A stretch of 64,000 bases of DNA from Anticarsia gemmatalis (taxonomy: Eukaryota > Arthropoda > Insecta > Lepidoptera > Erebidae): contig NC_134774.1 of NCBI RefSeq assembly GCF_050436995.1, positions 2,850,501 to 2,914,500 on the forward strand, given 5' to 3'. The position numbers and the translations under genes are program-made. Position 1 is the first letter of the stretch, and each line of letters starts with the position of its first letter. The notes beneath the pieces were generated by a model, which saw nothing but the letters and a program-made list of their open reading frames with translations, searched no databases and was not told the DNA's origin. Positions 58,426 through 64,000 of this stretch are shown one piece after another.

Positions 58426-61400
58426 ATGTGCGCGCTCATATATGTGTTGTTGTGTGTAACCGCGTGCGGCGCCGTGAGGGGGCCCCTCGCGCGGCCCGCG
58501 GCGGGGCCCGTCAGGGGACTCGCCAGGGACTTCACCATGTTCCTGGGAGTGCCTTACGGGAAGATACAGGAAGATAACTATTTTTCTGTGAGTAAATTCT
58601 GTTTCACTACATATTTGGTCGGGGAAAAAGTCTTTTCGCATTATCTATACTAATATTATAAAGCTGAAGAGTTTGTTTGTTTGTTTGTTTGTTTGTTTGA
58701 ACGCGCTAATCTCGGGAACTACTGGTCCGATTTGAAAAATTATTTCAGTGTTAGATAGACCATTTATCGAGGAAGGCTATAGGCTATATATCATCACGCT
58801 ACGACCAATAGGAGCAGAGTACCAGTGAAAAATGTTACAAAAACGGTGAAAATTATGATTCTCTTATGTGACGCAAGCGAAGTTGCGCGGGTCAGCTAGT
58901 AGTATGTATAAAATCTTTTCTCTACATAAAAAGCTCGATATTTGGGTACCTCACGAGCTCACTGAAAGAAACCTAATGAAACGGGTACTCATTTGTGATT
59001 CTTGAAGCCAGAGAGATTTTATTACAAGTTTATTATAAAGCAACGTCGCTTCCCGCGTCTGTCTCCATGTCTGTATGTATTAGGTCGGAGAAAAAGTATT
59101 TTCGCATTATAGTATGTAAGAACTGGTAATAAAATCTCTTTGGCTTCAAGAATCACAAATGAGTACACGGTTCATTAGGTTTCTTTCAGTGAGCTCGTGA
59201 GGTAACCAAATATCGGATGAGAAGGATGAGGATGTATGTTTGTTACTCTTCCACGAAAAAACTACTGGACGGATTTCAATGAAATTAGATCTACAGGTAG
59301 TTTATAACACATAGGATACTTTATACCTCGGGATTTTCTTCGCGCGGTCGAAATCGCGGGTGGAAGCTTGTGTTATAAATATTTTTGTACAAAACACAAT
59401 CTGTTTCCAAACTAAACAGACCTTGTAGACATCCAGATAACTGATAAACATACTTATATACTTGTAAATATATACTTATATAGATTTACAACTATAAACA
59501 TAAGTTTACCCGTTAGCCGTGGTTTATGACATCATGTATGTATGTGAATGAAGCAAGGGAAGTTTGTAAGGATCGTACCAAGTGACGTTCTTGGGTCCCT
59601 GCCTACCAGTAAGTTAAAAATCTGTCACTTCAAATTTTGCTATAGTTCGTAATACTTCGTATAAAAATATTCATATATTCAGTTGAAAGAACAATGGCAA
59701 AAAAATCACTTATATTTTTTGAGCGTCTTCGAATCTCAATATTACCAATGTACTTTATTAATTATCGTATGAATTTCAGGAATATCATTTTTACCTCTGA
59801 AAGCGACATTTAATAGATTAAACAAAAAGTAAAAAATTGACTATCTAAGAATGATTCTCCATTTCCTTTAGATTAAAAATGTTGCCATTAGGTACTTTGT
59901 TGTTTATTAAGTAGATTTATGTTGTCTTTGTCTATTTAATTGTTTAAATAACTAAATAGTCTTCAACGTGAAATATATTGTTATGACAAATTATTAAAAA
60001 CAGTTACTAATAAACTGAAAACTTCTCATTTATTTTGCTCATACAAAGATATATTTACAGTCAACAGAGATATTTTAGTAGTATTATCTTTTTAAAGTAT
60101 GGCAACTATATATTGTCTACTTCGGTTCGATTTGATTGTTTGTCGTTGACGTTTGGTGATTTTCGGCATTGATGTGTTGTTGTGTTTTTCGATTACTATT
60201 GCTTTTTCGTACCTATTTTCAAACAACTCTGACTTACTGAGGATTTCTGCTCTATTTGTTAACCCTGCATCTCTAACGGATTTCGATTTGGATTGCATTT
60301 ACATGACTTCTACTGATTCATCATGGACGTTTCCCTTGCTTTTTGGATTTTGTGAACTAGTATAATACTTCTTCAAGTATGGGAAGTCGTGTCAGACTGA
60401 CTCGAATTCTGTGCGTGAATTGTAACATAGAATAGCTTCCGCTGATACCCTGCTTTAGAACAAAATACAAGAGTTGCCACATTGCTGATTAGCTGGGTTT
60501 ATCCAATAACATATCTCACGAAAATAGGTTGTCCGGTGGATAGACATACTCGTACAATAGGCTGCTGTGCTGACTTTAGTCTGGTACTTAGGATAGCCCA
60601 GGCATCAAGATAATGTACCAACTGAATTTTAAAATGACATGATAATCAGAGATGTGTATGAAAGAAATAAATAATGTATAACCTTTTCATTTTTTATTTA
60701 CCTTTGTTGTTACAACCAAGCTGATTTATACTATCTGATAACTTAAATACCCCATAAAACAGTTTGTTTTATAATATAACAGTCTAGTTGTAGGAACAAT
60801 GACTCAATTAAAATATGCCGGAGTGAAGTTGGCTACAAATGGTTTATCAGCAGCTATCGGCTCTTTATCTCTTTATTAACGCAAAGAATTGGAAATGTAG
60901 ACATAAGACCCAGAGGTTACCATACGGAAATCTCTGGGTACATATTAGTTTTGGGGCTATACCTGCTCGAAAGGTTAAGGCAGTCAACTTCACTACGATG
61001 ACGATAGTAATACAGGGTGTAATTGACAGCTAACGGTCAATTATAATAACATTTTAATGAAGTGATGATGACATAACCTATAAAAATATAAACTCAAATT
61101 ACTCAGGATCTCCGGCGCGCCTAATGAACATATTTATATATTTAGAGTCGGGAATTAATGCTGCATATTATAACATTTGTTTTATTTGAAGACGCAACAT
61201 TTTAAAATTAGTGATTATGATGTATGAGATTTTGCCATTGTTCTTTGATATTCATATATTATTATTTTTTTATCAAAACATGTTGCATGATATTATGTAC
61301 ATAGGTATGTATGTATGGAAGTATAAGTCATTTAACTTAATACATAAATAAATAAATTTAACCCATTAATGTCCCACCGCTGGGCAAGGGTCTCCTCTCG

Positions 61401-64000
61401 TAATGAGGGACGGGTTAGGCCTTGAGTCCACCACGCTGACCAAGTGCGGGGACTTAGCATACCTTAAAGAACTGTTCTAAAGAACTCCTAGGCATGCAAG
61501 GTTGCATCACGATATTTTTCTTTACCGTTGGAACAAGCGACTCTTATCAAATAATTATGCATGCTGGATTTAAATTTAATTTGTTTTTTATTTACTTTTA
61601 AATTAACTACATAAGTTAATTATGTCGTATCTCGAAAAACAATTATAATCAACTGTTAACTAGTTTTAGACTGTGACTTCGGTCGCGTGAAAAGATTTCT
61701 CGTGGTAAAATGTATCCTATCTATACTTAATATTATAAAGCTTAAGAGTTTGTTTGTTTGATTCTTTGAACGCGCTAATCTCAGGAACTACTGAACCGAT
61801 TTGAAAAATTCTTTCAGTGTTAGATAGACCATTTATCGAGGAAGGCTTTAGGCTATATAACATCACGCTACGCCTATTAGGAGCGGAGTAGCTACGACAA
61901 ATGTTACGATAACGGGGAAAATTATGACCCATTTTCTCTTATGTGACGCAACCGAAGTTGCGCGGGTCAGCTAGTGTGTTAATATACAGGTTATAAACTA
62001 TCTACGTAAACGGTGTGCGACTTAGGACAGAATTTTCATACAAACTTTCATCCCCTATTGTATCCCCTTGGGGGTAGAATTAATCAAAATTCTTTCTTAG
62101 CGGATGTCTACGTCGTAACATCGAACTGTATGTCAAATGTCAGCTCGATCCGTCCAGTGGTTTGTGCTGTGCGTTATAGATCACAATGTAGATACTTACT
62201 TATTTACTACTTACTTACTGTCAAATACTAAACGGATTTTTATGAAATTTGGTCTATAAATAGTTTCTTATCTGTTATAAAACATAGGATAACTTTTTAC
62301 AGTTTTAAATCTACTTATAGTTAAATTTTGACGGCGTGATTTTATATACTAGGTATGTATTTAAGATGAAATCCACGAATTCATAGTTATATAATAATAT
62401 TATCGTTAAAATTTAATTGTTTTAGTTTCTAAACAAAGATAACATTATTATCATTTTGTAAATAAACTGCTTTGATACGGTTGCTATGTATTATACTTAT
62501 TTATCATTGTAATAATATAACTACATAATTAAAAAACTAAGCCAAGTGCGATATGGACTACCGCACAAAGGGTTCCGTACCATAGGTATGTTTAAAGAAA
62601 CTGAATAAAAATCATGTTTCTTGTGTGAAAGCCCTCTTCCATTTTATTCTGGTTTTATGGAAATGCATCATCTGTTAGAACCATAAAAATTACGCATCAC
62701 ACAAAAAAAACTAAAGCTTTAGTGTTGCTAGCTTCAAAATTCACCCTAAATATAGGGATAATTAGGGTAAAGTCAAATGTGACACGTGTCAAATTGCAAT
62801 AATTGACATATTACAATTATATTTTAACTAGAGGCCGCTCGCGACTTCGTCCGCGTGGAAACCCTTCCCGTGTAAATCCCGATCCCTCGGGAACTCCGGA
62901 ATAAAAAGTAGCCTATGTGTTATTCTGGGTCTTCAGCTACCTTCTCTTTCATCGTAATCGGTTCAGTAGTATTTCCGCATACATACATTCTCACAAACTT
63001 TCGCATTTATAATATAAGTAGGATTTATTAGAATTATAATTTTCTTCATTCTATTTCAGGAAGCGTTACCGTACCCAGCATTTACCGAAGAGTTTCAAGC
63101 GACTGAAAACCCCGTGATATGTCCACAACACAACAGACGGGGTTTCGAAGGAGAGATTCACTGTTTAAACCTAAACATATATACTCCAAACAACATAACA
63201 ACGAACAGTAAACTACCAGTTATGGTCTACATCCATGGTGGCGGCTTTACCGAGGGCGACGGCAATTTAAACTCATTACCACCGACATTTTTAATTAATA
63301 AAGATGTTATTGTAGTCACAATTAATTATAGATTAGGTATCTACGGATTCCTATGCCTCCCTCAAGTAGGTATTAGCAATCAAGGCTTAAAAGACCAGCA
63401 GTTAGCTTTGAAATGGATTAAAAGTAATATAGCAGCGTTTGGAGGTGATGATAGTAATATTACATTGTTCGGTCATAGTGCTGGCTCTATTTCTGTAGAT
63501 ATACATCTATTATACGGCCCAAATGATTTATTTAGTAAAGTTATTCTACAAAGTGGGCAAATTATATCGCCAATAGTAAATCAAGTTGTTTCCGATGAAG
63601 AGTTTTTGAGAGGTACAGATTCGTTCAGAAATCTAAGCGATTATGACTGGATGAACCATTTAACACAAATGAATGTTTCCGAACTAATTACTTTGACAAA
63701 AGAACACGCATTCAGACCGTGTATCGACGGTAATTTTATAACGAAATATGCTAAAAATTACGCACTTAAAGATAAGTCCGTTTTAATAGGAAACGCTAAT
63801 AAGGAAATGTTGTTTTTCTACAAAGATACTAATGATTATATTAGTAAATATGATCAACTTTTAAAAATGGCTTTTACGGGTATAGAATCGACTGATATTG
63901 AATCTTTTAAGACATTTTATTCGACTGGCAACACTAAAGACGATGCTGTCAGATTTGGCACTGACATTGCGTTTAGTTATCCCTTAGAGAGATCTGTGCG
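58426..64000 (+). CDS. Secreted type-B carboxylesterase (COesterase family), 3' end outside window
   Basis: Exon 1 58426-58587 and exon 2 from 63060 to beyond the window, joined in phase 0 with GTGAGT and TTTCAG; 367 residues are visible. Signal peptide MCALIYVLLCVTACGAV; FLGVPYGK is the usual N-terminal word. The oxyanion HGGGF starts at residue 113, the nucleophile Ser194 lies in GHSAGS (family more often GESAG), and the probable acid is Glu303 (GNANKEM). The catalytic His lies beyond the window. Other family words: INYRLGIYGFL, GLKDQQLALKWIKSNIAAFG and VILQSG. The enzyme is therefore probably active, hydrolysing carboxylic esters outside the cell; substrate (odorant, hormone, dietary ester) cannot be told. 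The 4.5-kb intron holds mariner, Helitron and SINE copies. An in-frame GTG six bases earlier is not taken as the start. Confidence 0.88.
58614..59027 (+). mobile_element. Mariner-like MITE interrupted by a Hel-A Helitron
   Basis: TTGGTCGGGGAAAAAGTCTT to CGCATTA (58643) resumes after the Helitron as TAGTATGTATAAAATCTTTT and stops near TTTTATTACAAG without its right terminus. Confidence 0.8.
58644..58899 (+). mobile_element. Hel-A Helitron, complete, 256 bp, nested
   Basis: TCTATACTAATATTATAAAG to GCGCGGGTCAGCTAG, set between A and T of the mariner MITE. The intact site CGCATTATAGTATGTA is present in the MITE copy at 59081. Confidence 0.9.
59081..59215 (-). mobile_element. Mariner-like MITE fragment
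   Basis: TTAGGTCGGAGAAAAAGTAT to GAGGTAACCAAATATCG; one terminus is present, the other half is missing. A Hel-E scrap (CGTCTGTCTCCATGTCTGTA) lies between the two mariner copies. Confidence 0.75.
59230..61350. other. Intron sequence of the esterase gene, mostly unassigned
   Basis: 59391-59485 is a tS3 tail. 60090-60370 has overlapping short frames on both strands, with a region that reads on the minus strand as basic peptide (PKITKRQRQ); no family was recognised. No splice-bounded exon was found. Confidence 0.5.
61356..61548 (-). mobile_element. tS4 SINE, head missing
   Basis: CCCATTAATGTCCCACCGCT to TTTCTTTACCGTTGGAAC. Confidence 0.65.
61720..61974 (+). mobile_element. Hel-A Helitron, complete, 255 bp
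   Basis: TCTATACTTAATATTATAAA after A; ends TTGCGCGGGTCAGCTAG before T. Confidence 0.85.
61990..62190 (+). repeat. Interspersed repeat, second copy
   Basis: TCCCCTTGGGGGTAGAATTA and CAGCTCGATCCGTCCAGTGG match 50808-51080. Confidence 0.6.
62828..63023 (-). mobile_element. Hel-D Helitron, complete, 196 bp
   Basis: CTAGAGGCCGCTCGCGACTT to CATTTATAATATAAGTAGGA, with A before and T after. On the minus strand this is TC...CTAG. It ends 36 bases before esterase exon 2. Confidence 0.75.

Noticed and set aside
60092..60365. Overlapping ORFs on both strands as a gene inside the esterase intron
   Set aside because: Short, no splice signals or known motif, and no support from other copies in the window.

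Overview
The window is nuclear DNA of an insect, almost certainly a moth or butterfly. The genes have short exons, GT-AG introns and arthropod-type core promoters. The space between exons is packed with short Helitrons, tRNA- and 5S-derived SINEs, MITEs and LINEs of lepidopteran type. No bacterial, plasmid or phage features were seen.

Layout of host genes: (1) 86-6272 (+), the 3' half of a C2H2 zinc-finger gene running in from the left. (2) 9406-12911 (-), SPH-A, a secreted trypsin-fold protein. (3) 18351-37622 (-), a 15-exon ZAD plus C2H2 zinc-finger gene (665 codons, all phases consistent) that is a paralogue of gene 1. (4) 40877-44438 (-), SPH-B. (5) 46301-50776 (+), a mitochondrial Obg-type GTPase (GTPBP5/MTG2). 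(6) 52873-57018 (+), SPH-C. (7) 58426-64000 (+), a secreted carboxylesterase that leaves the window on the right. I joined exons by splice signals, reading phase and, for the three SPHs, by comparing one with another. SPH-A, -B and -C share an identical six-exon structure, and all three have lost the catalytic Ser and His of the protease triad.

Mobile DNA: a LINE with two intact ORFs sits in an intron of the ZAD gene. A 5'-truncated RTE-like LINE with a 14-bp target duplication lies at 38062-38857. There are two solo LTRs with 4-bp duplications, two hAT MITEs with 8-bp duplications, a mariner MITE, a PIF/Harbinger-like element carrying part of a MADF ORF, and a pair of 668-bp terminal-inverted-repeat elements of unassigned superfamily. 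Several nested insertions have an uninterrupted relative in the same window, so their target sites can be read directly.

Short labels used below: Hel-A begins TCTATACTAATATTATAAAG and ends GGGTCAGCTAG; Hel-B begins TCCATACTAATATTATAAAT; Hel-C begins TCTAATATATAAAATTC; Hel-D begins TCCTACTTATATTATAA; Hel-E begins TCACTACATAG. tS1 to tS4 are four tRNA-headed SINE families; 5S-1, 5S-2 and 5S-3 are repeats whose heads resemble 5S rRNA.

The most noteworthy points are the trio of dead protease homologues that keep their activation sites, a pair of inverted satellite arrays flanking two zinc-finger exons, a duplicated P-loop exon in the Obg gene, a duplicated promoter-proximal segment upstream of SPH-C, and the unassigned 668-bp element family.
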